Shown here in pieces: positions 50,419 through 57,752 of a DNA stretch of 57,752 bases. The stretch is taken from contig JARLIY010000163.1 of the NCBI GenBank assembly GCA_031291475.1, positions 1 through 57,752 of the forward strand. Direction: 5' to 3'. Below the pieces are notes generated by a model that had not been told where the DNA came from, made no database searches, and saw nothing but the letters and a program-made list of their open reading frames with translations. Position 1 is the first letter of the stretch; each line of letters opens with the position of its first letter. This stretch comes from Xanthobacteraceae bacterium (GTDB lineage Bacteria; Pseudomonadota; Alphaproteobacteria; Rhizobiales; Xanthobacteraceae). The position numbers were made by a program, and so were the translations under genes.

Positions 50419-51528
50419 ATGCTCGATCGCCGCCTGCCGCCATTTCGCGCCGACCATGTCGGAAGCCTGTTGCGCCCGCCGCAAGTTAAGGAGGCGCGCG
50501 CCAAAAGCGCGAGCGGCAAAATCAGCCAGGACGAGCTCGCCCGGTGCGAAGACGAAGCCATCGAGCACGTCATCAGAAAACAGGAAGAGATCGGCCTACG
50601 GTCCGTCACCGACGGGGAGTTGCGGCGCGAAATGTGGCATTGGGACTTTCTCAGCGGTCTGGAGGGCGTTCAATTGATCGAGCTCGGTGAGGGCGTCCGC
50701 TTTGCCGGCGTCCGCACAAAATCGCGGGCCCTCGTCGTTACCGGGAAAATCGGCGTCACCAAGGCGCCGATGCTCGATCATTTCAAGTTTCTGCAACAAC
50801 ATACCAAGCACACGGCAAAGATGACGATTCCGTCTCCTGCCATGTTGTTCTCGGTGGCGCGCGATTGGCGGCCAAATCTCGATCGAAACGTTTACCCAAA
50901 CCCGATCGCGGCCTTCGACGATCTGGCCGCCGCCTATCGATCGGTCATTCGGCAATTTTATGACGCAGGCTGCCGCTACCTTCAGCTCGACGAATGTAAC
51001 TTGCCGATGCTGTGCGATCATACTTATCACGCTCAATTACGGCAGCGTGGAGACGACCCGGATCTGCTGATCAAGGAATTCAGCGGGTTGATCAACGCTG
51101 CGTTGAAGGGCCGCCCAGCCGATATGGCAATCACCATTCACACCTGCCGCGGAAACTTTCGGTCAAAGTGGATGGCGGAAGGCGGTTACGACCCCGTCGC
51201 CGAGTATCTGTTTGGTTCGTTGGACGTCGACGGCTTTTTTGCCGAATACGATACCGACCGGGCCGGCGGCTTCGAGCCGCTGCGCTTTCTGCCCAATGAC
51301 AAAGTAGTGGTGCTCGGACTCGTCAGCTCGAAAGAAGGCGAGCTCGAATCGGCCGACAAAATAAAACGCAGAATTGAACAAGCCAGCCGTTATGTCGATC
51401 TTGAGCGGATGTGTTTGAGCCCCCAATGCGGGTTTTCCAGTTCGGAGGAGGGCAATGTTTTAACGGAAGATCAACAATGGCAAAAGCTGGCGTTCGTCAA
51501 ACGGCTTGCCGACGAAGTGTGGCGCTAG
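50419..51528 (+). CDS. MetE-type zinc methyltransferase-like protein (cobalamin-independent methionine synthase II family)
   Basis: 369 residues: only the C-terminal barrel half of a MetE. The zinc set is visible: His241 and Cys243 in IHTCRGNF, Glu276 in FFAEYD and Cys337 in LSPQCGF. Without the N-terminal half it is unlikely to be the main methionine synthase, and metH is nearby. Its length and H-x-C...C pattern are also those of epoxyalkane:coenzyme M transferase, a MetE relative that attacks epoxides with a thiol. Given the adjoining oxygenase genes, thiol transfer or demethylation in a catabolic pathway is the better guess. ATG at 50419 follows GAGGGACG. Confidence 0.85.
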   Translation: MLDRRLPPFRADHVGSLLRPPQVKEARAKSASGKISQDELARCEDEAIEHVIRKQEEIGLRSVTDGELRREMWHWDFLSGLEGVQLIELGEGVRFAGVRTKSRALVVTGKIGVTKAPMLDHFKFLQQHTKHTAKMTIPSPAMLFSVARDWRPNLDRNVYPNPIAAFDDLAAAYRSVIRQFYDAGCRYLQLDECNLPMLCDHTYHAQLRQRGDDPDLLIKEFSGLINAALKGRPADMAITIHTCRGNFRSKWMAEGGYDPVAEYLFGSLDVDGFFAEYDTDRAGGFEPLRFLPNDKVVVLGLVSSKEGELESADKIKRRIEQASRYVDLERMCLSPQCGFSSSEEGNVLTEDQQWQKLAFVKRLADEVWR

Positions 51529-51544
51529 CCGCCCGCCCGGCTCT

Positions 51545-51862
51545 TTATTCGCGGTCATCCAGGCCGATCAACATATCGCCGCAGTCAAGCAGCCGAAGCA
51601 GCGGTCCGTCGGTCCAAGTCACGACTCGGCCGCGAAAACCCATCTCGCGGTCGAGTTCGTCATCATCCGCTCTGGCCGCGGCCTTCTCCAACTCGGCGCA
51701 GGTCAATTTCTGGTCCACTACGAACACATCCAATATTCGTGGGCCCTCGAGCGTCCCCACGGCGTTGCGAACGTAGCCCATGACGCCGCCGTGCTGATTA
51801 TAGGCGAGCCTGTGGACGTAATCCTTGAGGGTGTTTTGGTTCACGGAAAGATCTTGTTGCAC
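51545..51862 (-). CDS. Uncertain hypothetical protein between the MetE-like and Rieske genes
   Basis: 105 residues from a GTG (ATG at 51781 as a shorter start). The amino-acid pattern looks protein-like (PRILDVFVVDQKLTCAELEK; MGFRGRVVTWTDGPLLRLLD) but no domain is recognised and the ribosome site is poor. The opposite strand is also open (51506-51967, 153 codons) with similar third-base composition. I prefer the minus strand because a plus-strand promoter for the Rieske genes lies at 51888-51916, inside the rival frame. The stretch could also be non-coding. Confidence 0.35.
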   Translation of the reverse strand: MQQDLSVNQNTLKDYVHRLAYNQHGGVMGYVRNAVGTLEGPRILDVFVVDQKLTCAELEKAAARADDDELDREMGFRGRVVTWTDGPLLRLLDCGDMLIGLDDRE

Positions 51863-51887
51863 CGGGCGCTACCGCTTGAGGACGGCT

Positions 51888-51916
51888 TGACACCCATTTT
51901 CCCGGAATTCATAAGT
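51888..51916 (+). promoter_or_regulatory. Sigma-70-like promoter for the Rieske oxygenase genes
   Basis: TTGACA (51888-51893), 17 bases, CATAAG (51911-51916). The -35 is the exact consensus and the spacing is ideal; the -10 is moderate. A start near 51923 would leave about 60 bases of leader to the ferredoxin ATG at 51984. An inverted repeat of IclR-site form begins three bases after that start. Confidence 0.6.
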
Positions 51917-51925
51917 ATGATCAAG

Positions 51926-51941
51926 TTCCACCTCCAGAACA
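51926..51941. promoter_or_regulatory. Candidate IclR-type site overlapping the Rieske promoter start
   Basis: GTTC-CACCTCCA-GAAC has the same arms and eight-base spacer as GTTC-CTGTATAC-GAAC in front of iclR; the spacer sequence differs. Placed at about +3 to +18 it would suit repression. The arms are only four bases each, so chance is possible. Confidence 0.4.
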
Positions 51942-51983
51942 AGGCTGGCTTCGGCTTCGCGCGCTAAATCCGAAGAGACATCG

Positions 51984-52319
51984 ATGGCCTTTCGGCGGCT
52001 CTGCGACACGGCGGATTTGCTTCGGGGCGACATGCGCGAGTTTGAACTGGAGGGCCACAGCATTCTCGTCGTATGGCCCGAGCACGGGGATTTACGGGCG
52101 TTTCAGGCGCATTGTCTGCATGAAGGCCTTCCCCTGATCGATGGCAGCTTGGAGGGGAATGAACTAACTTGCGCCGCGCACAATTGGACTTTCGACGCGC
52201 AAACCGGCGAGAATACGCTGCCGGGAGAAGGCTGCCTCGCCGTATATCCGCTGCGCGTTGACGATGGCGACGTGCTGGTCGACCTCGAAGCGATGAAGCC
52301 CTGTCGAAGAGGCGAATGA
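51984..52319 (+). CDS. Rieske-type ferredoxin
   Basis: 111 residues. The [2Fe-2S] ligands are Cys-x-His in AHCLHEGLPL and Cys-x2-His in TCAAHNWTFD, with the usual ~17-residue spacing. It shuttles single electrons to the ring-hydroxylating oxygenase encoded next (one base between stop and start). The reductase that should reduce it is not in the window. Compared with typical CPHxxxPL, the proline is leucine here (CLHEGLPL), a mild change. Confidence 0.9.
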   Translation: MAFRRLCDTADLLRGDMREFELEGHSILVVWPEHGDLRAFQAHCLHEGLPLIDGSLEGNELTCAAHNWTFDAQTGENTLPGEGCLAVYPLRVDDGDVLVDLEAMKPCRRGE

Positions 52320-52320
52320 G

Positions 52321-53700
52321 ATGCTCGATATTCAAAGGCCCGCTCATCAAGACGCTGCCGACCGGCAGGTATCCGAGCAATCGCTTAAGGCGTTGGTCAA
52401 ACTCGATGCCCGCGGCAGAAGTCAGGTGCACCGCAGCGTCTATACCGACCCCGCGATCTTCGAACTTGAAATGAAGTACATTTGGGAACGGGTCTGGGTC
52501 TATATCGGCCATGAAAGTCAACTGAAAAAGCCCGGTGATTACATCACCGGATCGCTCGGAAGACAGCCGATCTTTGCCATCCGCGACAAGCAGAGCAGCA
52601 TCGGCGTCTTCGTCAATGCCTGCTCGCACCGCGGTGCGATGCTTTGCAGGCTTGCGCGCGGCAACGCCCGTATTCTCGCGTGCCCCTATCATGGCTGGAC
52701 GTTTACGACCGATGGCAATCTCATAGCACCGAAGGAAGAATCGACCGGCGCGTATCCGGATAGCTTCGACAAGCGATCGCTGGGGCTCAAGCGGATTCCG
52801 CGCGTGGAATCTTACAAGGGGTTTATCTTTGCATCGCTCGATGCCGACATCGAACCGCTCGATAAATACCTGGGAGACGCCAAGTGCTTCATTGACATGC
52901 TGGTAGATCAGGGACCGTTGCTGGAGATTCTTAAGGGTGTTAGTTCCTACGTCTACAAGGGAAACTGGAAGCTGCAGGCCGAGAATGGCGTGGATGGATA
53001 TCACCCGAGCACGGTTCACTGGAACTTCATCGCCACGCAAAAGCATCGCGCCGAGACCGACAATACCGGCGATAAAGTCAAGGCCATGAATCCGGTGATC
53101 GACGCGAACAAGGTGAAAGGCGGCTATTTTGATTTCGGTCATGGTCACACCATGATCTGGGGCGACTGGACCAACCCCGAGGATCGCTTCAATTACGCGA
53201 GGCACGGCGAGTTCGCCGAGCGCATGGGCAAGCTGCGCGCCGACTGGGTGGTCGGGCGCCTGCGCAATCTGTTGCTTTATCCAAGCGTCTTCCTGATGGA
53301 TCAGCAGAGTTCTCAGATTCGGGTCATCCAGCCGGTCTCTGTGGACCGGACCAAAGTCACGGTCTATTGCGTGGCGCCGACCGGAGAGACGGCGGCCGAA
53401 CGCAGACAACGCATTCGCTATTATGAAGATTTTTTCAACGCCAGCGGCATGGCGACTCCGGACGACTTGTCCGAATTCAATGCCTCGCAGATGGGATTCC
53501 AGGGACGCGCACTAGGCGAAAGCGACTTTAGTCGCGGCGCCAAGCATCAAATCAGTGGGCCCAATCAGTACGCCAAGGATCTGGGCATTGATCCGCGAAG
53601 CAGCGGGGCGTGGATCGGGGATGAAGGCATTTTCATTGGTCAGTACGAGTATTGGCTCGATTTGTTGACGCGCGGTCTGGCACGAGACGATAATGTCTGA
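52321..53700 (+). CDS. Aromatic ring-hydroxylating dioxygenase, large (alpha) subunit
   Basis: 459 residues. Rieske centre: ACSHRGAMLCR and LACPYHGWTFT (C-x-H...C-x2-H). Catalytic mononuclear iron: ENGVDGYHPSTVHWNF supplies the bridging Asp and two His; a further Asp is expected in the C-terminal third. The profile resembles the benzoate/anthranilate dioxygenase group, but substrate cannot be fixed. It adds O2 to an aromatic ring to give a cis-diol. It overlaps the beta-subunit gene by eight bases. Confidence 0.93.
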   Translation: MLDIQRPAHQDAADRQVSEQSLKALVKLDARGRSQVHRSVYTDPAIFELEMKYIWERVWVYIGHESQLKKPGDYITGSLGRQPIFAIRDKQSSIGVFVNACSHRGAMLCRLARGNARILACPYHGWTFTTDGNLIAPKEESTGAYPDSFDKRSLGLKRIPRVESYKGFIFASLDADIEPLDKYLGDAKCFIDMLVDQGPLLEILKGVSSYVYKGNWKLQAENGVDGYHPSTVHWNFIATQKHRAETDNTGDKVKAMNPVIDANKVKGGYFDFGHGHTMIWGDWTNPEDRFNYARHGEFAERMGKLRADWVVGRLRNLLLYPSVFLMDQQSSQIRVIQPVSVDRTKVTVYCVAPTGETAAERRQRIRYYEDFFNASGMATPDDLSEFNASQMGFQGRALGESDFSRGAKHQISGPNQYAKDLGIDPRSSGAWIGDEGIFIGQYEYWLDLLTRGLARDDNV

Positions 53701-54184
53701 TTTCCAGTCCGAGGCGATTGCGGATTTCCTGTACGCCGAAGCCGCCGCAATCGACGAACAGCGCTGGGATGATTGGCTGGGTTTCTTCAGCCCAAATGCC
53801 GAATATTGGATTCCGGCCTGGAACGGGGAGCATGAGCTCGTCGACGATCCAAACAGTCAAATCTCATTGATCTATTACTCGTCGCGGTCGGGTCTGGAGG
53901 ACCGGATTTTTCGTCTGCGTCTGAAGCAATCGTCGGCGTCTATTCCGATGCCGCGGACTTGTCACATGGTGTCGAATATTCGCACCAGCAAGGTCGATGA
54001 TCGACACTGCGGCGTAGCGGCAAATTGGCAAACGCATTCCTATCGTTTCGATGAAACCACGACTTTCTTCGGCCGCTATTCCTATCTGTTGGCCCGCGAG
54101 GGTCAGAAGTTGCTCATCGAAAAGAAGAAGATTGTCGTTCTTAATGACCTTATCCCCACTGTGCTTGATATTTATAATGTTTGA
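53693..54184 (+). CDS. Ring-hydroxylating dioxygenase, small (beta) subunit
   Basis: 163 residues in the SnoaL-like cone fold of beta subunits ([57 protein letters not shown]). It completes the alpha3beta3 enzyme and has no catalytic metal. The overlap with the alpha gene and the 2-base gap to the dehydrogenase show an operon ferredoxin-alpha-beta-dehydrogenase. Confidence 0.92.
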   Translation: MSDFQSEAIADFLYAEAAAIDEQRWDDWLGFFSPNAEYWIPAWNGEHELVDDPNSQISLIYYSSRSGLEDRIFRLRLKQSSASIPMPRTCHMVSNIRTSKVDDRHCGVAANWQTHSYRFDETTTFFGRYSYLLAREGQKLLIEKKKIVVLNDLIPTVLDIYNV

Positions 54185-54186
54185 TC

Positions 54187-55218
54187 ATGCTCGCTCTCAG
54201 AAAAATTGAACGCGCCGTCGACGGCCTGTCTCTCGACGAGATCGAAGCGCCCGGGCTTCCGCCGTCCGGATACGCAAAAATAAAGGTCAGCAAAGCAGGT
54301 ATCTGTGGGACCGATCTGGCCATCTTCAATTGGGTGCCCTTTCTGCGGCATATGAAGGTGCCGGTGGTGCTTGGCCATGAGATTTCCGGGATCGTCGAGG
54401 CGGTCGGTGAAGGCGTCAGCCGGGTTAAGGTCGGTGATTTCGTATCGGTCGAGAGCCACATCCCGTGCGGCAAGTGCTACAATTGTTTGCGCGGGTTCAC
54501 GCATGTCTGCGAGAATACCCGGTATCCTGGCGTGCACATTGATGGCGGATTCGCCGCATATACGAACTTGCCGGAGCAGATTCTTTGGGTTGTTGATCGC
54601 GACGTGGCGGCAGACATTGCCGCCATGTTCGAACCCTTCGGTATTGCCGTTCACGCGGCGATGGACGGTGTCGGCGTCTCCGGCATGAATATTGTAATTG
54701 CGGGCTGCGGACCGATCGGCCTAATGACGATCATGGCCGCGCGGGCGCTGGGAGCAAATACCATCGTCGCCACCGATCGAAATACGATGCGGCTTGGTGA
54801 GGCGGCAAAACGCGGGGCGGATTTCTGCATCAACGTCGATACGGGGGATCTAAAAACCCGGATCATTGAGGCATTGCCGAACGGGCCCGACGTATTCGTC
54901 GATTTCTCCGCGGCGGCAGAATCGATTCAGGTCGCGGGTGACGTTGTTGCCGGCGGTGGTGAGATCCGGCTCATGGCTGCGCCCGCCGGCACGATCGAGC
55001 TTAAGATCGAACGTTGGCTGCACCGGGGATTGACTATACGCGGCCTGCATGGGCGGCGCTTGTTCGCGACTTGGATCCACGCCATGCGGCTGGTGAAGGA
55101 TCGGCGGGTTGATCTCAAACCGCTTATCAGTCACGTCCTGCCGCTCAATGAGGCACGTGAGGGCTTCCGCGAGGCCTTAGCCGGACGCTCCTTAAAGATT
55201 CTCATTGATCCGACCTAG
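54187..55218 (+). CDS. Zinc-dependent medium-chain alcohol dehydrogenase (Tdh-like)
   Basis: 343 residues. Catalytic zinc site in [10 protein letters not shown] and [20 protein letters not shown]; structural zinc site [17 protein letters not shown] with four cysteines; NAD loop [14 protein letters not shown]. Sequence style is nearest L-threonine 3-dehydrogenase and sorbitol dehydrogenase. In this operon it may oxidise the diol or a side-chain alcohol, a job usually done by a short-chain dehydrogenase in dioxygenase pathways. A TTG six bases upstream is an alternative start. Confidence 0.9.
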   Translation: MLALRKIERAVDGLSLDEIEAPGLPPSGYAKIKVSKAGICGTDLAIFNWVPFLRHMKVPVVLGHEISGIVEAVGEGVSRVKVGDFVSVESHIPCGKCYNCLRGFTHVCENTRYPGVHIDGGFAAYTNLPEQILWVVDRDVAADIAAMFEPFGIAVHAAMDGVGVSGMNIVIAGCGPIGLMTIMAARALGANTIVATDRNTMRLGEAAKRGADFCINVDTGDLKTRIIEALPNGPDVFVDFSAAAESIQVAGDVVAGGGEIRLMAAPAGTIELKIERWLHRGLTIRGLHGRRLFATWIHAMRLVKDRRVDLKPLISHVLPLNEAREGFREALAGRSLKILIDPT

Positions 55219-55239
55219 TCGCATTCTCCGTGCGGCGCT

Positions 55240-56055
55240 CTAGGCTTTCGACTTGCCCGATCTAGGGCGGGCAGGGGCCGCACCGGCACGCCCAATCTCC
55301 GCCTCAAGGCGCGCCTTTCCCGTGCGAAGCGCGTCGATAATGATTTTTCGGTGAGCCGGTTTGTCTCGGACCGTCGGGAAGACCACGCTGAGCGAACCTT
55401 CCGGCTGATGATCGCTGTTCAGAATGGCGACGCTGATTCCGATAACTCCCTCCTCAAACTCTTCTCGCGAATACGCAATTCCTGTCTTGGCCGTCACCGC
55501 GAGTTCTTCCCTGAGCGCTGCGTGGGAGATGATCGTGTTGGCAGTCACCTTTGTGAGTCTCATGCGTGACAGGATCCTGTCGCGCTGGCTTTGCTGAAGC
55601 GAGGCTAAAATCGCCTTACCCCCGGAAGTCGCGTGCAGCGGCATCGATTCGCCCACCTGCATCCAATAACGCAACGGACGTTGAGAGTTCGCGACCGTGA
55701 CCCGCTCCACTTGATCGCCGCGACGTTTGTAAAACGACGCTGTTTCACGCGTCGTCTTGGCAGTGATGTCGACCACGTTTTGCGCGACGTGGAGGAAATC
55801 CGAAGACGACTTTGAAGCTTCCGCGAGTCTGGAAACCGCTGGCCCTAATTCATAAACATTCGGCCCCGCCTGGAAACTGAGATAGCCGCGCCGCTCTAAA
55901 TTGCCGAGCAGCTGAGACATGCTGCTTTTGGGTATCGAAAGCGCGGACGAAAGTTCCGTATGGGTCAGCGGATGGCTGCTAGAACACAATAATTCAAGCA
56001 GGTCGAGCACCCGGTCCGCCGACTTGACGGTCGGCTCTTTCGATGATTGCATCAT
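55240..56055 (-). CDS. IclR-family transcriptional regulator
   Basis: 271 residues. N-terminal winged helix (SADRVLDLLELLCSSSHPLT; LSSALSIPKSSMSQLLGNLE) and C-terminal IclR effector domain (HATSGGKAILASLQQSQRDR; GIAYSREEFEEGVIGISVAI). Convergent with the dehydrogenase and divergent from the binding-protein gene. An inverted repeat eight bases before its ATG implies autoregulation; related sites lie before the MetE-like and Rieske genes. Ligand unknown, probably an aromatic acid of the pathway. The C-terminal tail is basic (PARPRSGKSKA). Confidence 0.9.
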   Translation of the reverse strand: MMQSSKEPTVKSADRVLDLLELLCSSSHPLTHTELSSALSIPKSSMSQLLGNLERRGYLSFQAGPNVYELGPAVSRLAEASKSSSDFLHVAQNVVDITAKTTRETASFYKRRGDQVERVTVANSQRPLRYWMQVGESMPLHATSGGKAILASLQQSQRDRILSRMRLTKVTANTIISHAALREELAVTAKTGIAYSREEFEEGVIGISVAILNSDHQPEGSLSVVFPTVRDKPAHRKIIIDALRTGKARLEAEIGRAGAAPARPRSGKSKA

Positions 56056-56062
56056 TGTGCAT

Positions 56063-56082
56063 CAGTTCCTGTATACGAACTG
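56063..56082. promoter_or_regulatory. Inverted repeat in front of iclR, probable autoregulatory operator
   Basis: CAGTTCCTGTATACGAACTG: six-base perfect arms (CAGTTC/GAACTG) and symmetry in 8 of 10 positions. It lies 8 bases upstream of the iclR start and in the iclR/binding-protein gap. It is the reference site for the two weaker copies at 50334 and 51926. Confidence 0.7.
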
Positions 56083-56338
56083 GAATCTAAACCGAGCACC
56101 AGCCGTTAGCCTAGCAAAATATATCCGTCGCTCGGCTCCGCCTTTTGCAGGGCAAGCCACTGGGCCGTCCCTCGTTCACGCCTCAAACACCGTTCGGGCT
56201 GTCCGAGATGCCTGAGCCGTCTGCATCTCGCTTCTGGTGTCTTGCAGGAAGGCCGAAAAGTACGAATATTCAGGCGGCGCCTACACCGCGGTTGCCAAAA
56301 TTGGATAGGCGTTTCGATAATTCTGGGAGGATATCGCC

Positions 56339-57568
56339 ATGACCCGCGTCCGCGTGTTGCTCAACCGCCGTCGCCTGCTCAGAAGCGCCGCCGCCACCGC
56401 CGTTACCCTTGCCGCGCCGGCCATCGTGCGGGCCCAGAGTGGTCCCCTGAAGGTCGGCGTTCTCTTGCCGCGCTCGGGTTTCGAGGCTAGCATCGGCCAG
56501 GATTGCCAGCGCGGTGTCGACATCGCGCCGGGGATATTCAAGTCCCTCGGCCTCCCCGATCTCGCGATCATCAACGCCGATACCGAATCGAGTGTCGATA
56601 CTGCGCGCGCACGCGCGGAAAAACTGATCGGCGATGGCGCGCAGCTCCTAGTCGGCGCCTTCGATTCCGGGCAGACGACCGCCGTCGCCCAGGTTGCCGA
56701 ACAGAAGGGTGTGCCGCTCGTCATTAATATCGCCGCGTCTCCCGCCATCACCGAGCAGGGCTACAAGTTCGTATTCAGGAATTTTCCCACCGCGCCGATG
56801 ATTCTTAACGATGCCTTCGCCAACCAGAAGGAGATCTTCGCTATCGCCGGCGCTGCGCCAAAGACGGTCGTCTACATGCATGTGAACGACACGTTCGGCA
56901 CGGCCATGTCAAAGGGCATCGGCGCGATCATGCCGAAATACGACATGCCCTACACGATCGTCGAGGAGATCACTTACGATCCAGTAGCGCGCGACCTTTC
57001 CGTCGAGGTGGCGAAGGTCAAAGCGATCAATGCCGACGCCATGCTCGTCACCAGCCGTCTCAATGACGCGATTTTGATAACGCGGGAACTGGTCAAGCAG
57101 CGTTGGACGCCGCAAGGAATTCTGAGCATGGGACCGGGCTGGTACGAGGACCAATATCTCAAGATCCTGGGCAAGCTGTCCGACGGTCCAATGGGTCTCA
57201 ATCCTTGGCAGGACCCCAACAAGAGGCTGACCCCGGTGCTCGAAGCTGAATTGGCAAAGGCCTATCCGGGAGTCAATCTGAACGCCAACCATGTCTTTAC
57301 ATTCGAGGCGCTGTTGGTCGCCGCCGACGCATACAAGCGCGCCGGCTCGACCAATCCCAACGCGCTGGCTGACGCTATCCGCACGACAAATATTACCGAC
57401 AATGTCAGCATCGGTGCCGGCATCCAGTTCAACGCGAAGGGTCAGAACGACAAAGTCAAGTGTGGTGTTACGCAGAACCGCGGCGGAAAACTCGTAACGC
57501 TGGCTCCAAAGGCTGCCGCGAACGCCAAACCGGAGTGGCCGATGACGCCGTACCTCAGTCGCGGCTGA
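56339..57568 (+). CDS. ABC transporter periplasmic substrate-binding protein (branched-chain amino acid/aromatic acid type)
   Basis: 409 residues, Peripla_BP_6 fold as in LivK (PLKVGVLLPRSGFEASIGQD; LLVGAFDSGQTTAVAQVAEQ; VVYMHVNDTFGTAMSKGIGA). The N terminus NRRRLLRSAAATAVTLAAPA ends at IVRAQS and is a twin-arginine-like signal. Members in catabolic loci carry aromatic or heterocyclic acids as well as amino acids. GGGAGGA stands before the ATG. The permease and ATPase genes would lie beyond the right edge. Likely uptake of the pathway substrate. Confidence 0.92.
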   Translation: MTRVRVLLNRRRLLRSAAATAVTLAAPAIVRAQSGPLKVGVLLPRSGFEASIGQDCQRGVDIAPGIFKSLGLPDLAIINADTESSVDTARARAEKLIGDGAQLLVGAFDSGQTTAVAQVAEQKGVPLVINIAASPAITEQGYKFVFRNFPTAPMILNDAFANQKEIFAIAGAAPKTVVYMHVNDTFGTAMSKGIGAIMPKYDMPYTIVEEITYDPVARDLSVEVAKVKAINADAMLVTSRLNDAILITRELVKQRWTPQGILSMGPGWYEDQYLKILGKLSDGPMGLNPWQDPNKRLTPVLEAELAKAYPGVNLNANHVFTFEALLVAADAYKRAGSTNPNALADAIRTTNITDNVSIGAGIQFNAKGQNDKVKCGVTQNRGGKLVTLAPKAAANAKPEWPMTPYLSRG

Positions 57569-57602
57569 CGGCGAAAAGCTCGCTGTTTTTCTACAGTGCG
57601 AA

Positions 57603-57752
57603 ATGACGCTCTTGGCCCATCTGTATGGACCGGCCGCGCGTTGCAAGCCGAAAGTGATGATTTGGAGAAAGTCGGTCTTGCGCTTCTGTATCCGGCCCAT
57701 TGATGGAGCGTTCGAGCTCCTGGCCATCATGGATATCCGCGCGCGCTCGATC
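57603..57752 (+). CDS. Open frame cut by the right window edge, uncertain
   Basis: From an ATG at 57603 (or 57657) the frame is open to the last base (MTLLAHLYGPAARCKPKVMI ... RPIDGAFELLAIMDIRARSI). No ribosome site is clear and no family is recognised; it is 35 bases after the binding-protein stop. It may be noise, a permease N terminus is not evident. Confidence 0.2.
   Translation, partial: MTLLAHLYGPAARCKPKVMIWRKSVLRFCIRPIDGAFELLAIMDIRARSI

Noticed and set aside
51506..51967. 153-codon plus-strand frame before the Rieske ferredoxin
   Set aside because: It starts inside the MetE-like gene, contains the Rieske promoter and a putative operator, and shows no domain; kept only as an alternative.
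56909..57730. 273-codon minus-strand frame at the right edge
   Set aside because: Mostly antisense to the binding protein; no recognisable domain in the part outside it.

Overview
The window reads as a chromosomal segment of an alphaproteobacterium of the order Hyphomicrobiales (Rhizobiales), close to Bradyrhizobium and the Xanthobacteraceae. The evidence is high GC, several small proteins I remember from that group, ArsR-methyltransferase/metF/metH and ftsE-ftsX neighbourhoods of rhizobial type, and palindromic intergenic repeats of the kind scattered through Bradyrhizobium genomes. No rRNA, tRNA, CRISPR array, complete IS element or prophage was seen.

Layout. 0-4.4 kb: tad/cpa pilus genes (cpaF cut by the left edge, tadB, tadC) with a convergent tadD-like lipoprotein. 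4.4-5.7 kb: phoU and a SemiSWEET transporter. 5.7-13.1 kb: a minus-strand operon of an XRE regulator and six subunits resembling hydrogenase-4 (hyfB, C, E, F, G, I order). Its 'catalytic' subunit has lost the nickel-iron cysteine ligands, so it is best read as an energy-converting hydrogenase-related (Ehr-type) membrane complex. 13-18 kb: a D-2-hydroxyacid dehydrogenase, a frameshifted cytochrome P450 and the ABC-F protein EttA. 18-22 kb: a DEAD-box RNA helicase overlapping an IF-1 paralogue, with a run of small uncharacterised genes. 22.3-29.7 kb: a TetR-controlled RND efflux operon (outer-membrane factor, fusion protein, pump) ending in trans-aconitate methyltransferase. 29.8-34.6 kb: GST, lytic transglycosylase, cupin, extensin-like lipoprotein and two tiny membrane proteins. 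34.7-41 kb: an ArsR-methyltransferase regulator, metF and metH behind a perfect 16-bp palindrome, with a divergent TsaA/TrmO-like gene. 41-49 kb: mostly housekeeping genes, including DODA-type dioxygenase, chaC, plsC, ydcF, ftsX, ftsE, a zinc-ribbon protein and a CpdR-like receiver.

48.6-57.6 kb looks like an accessory catabolic island. It carries a YciI protein and a flavin-dependent monooxygenase, a short MetE-type zinc protein (the fold also used by epoxyalkane:coenzyme M transferases), a Rieske ferredoxin, a two-subunit ring-hydroxylating oxygenase, a zinc alcohol dehydrogenase, an IclR regulator and a periplasmic binding protein. Three GTT[C/T]-N8-GAAC sites in front of the MetE-like gene, the Rieske genes and iclR suggest one IclR regulon. 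No electron-transfer reductase for the oxygenase is inside the window.

The strongest candidates for new biology are the hydrogenase-like complex without a metal site, with its translationally coupled regulator and a perfect 28-bp operator; the IclR-controlled MetE-like/Rieske cluster; and a transglycosylase whose start codon lies in the loop of a perfect terminator hairpin.
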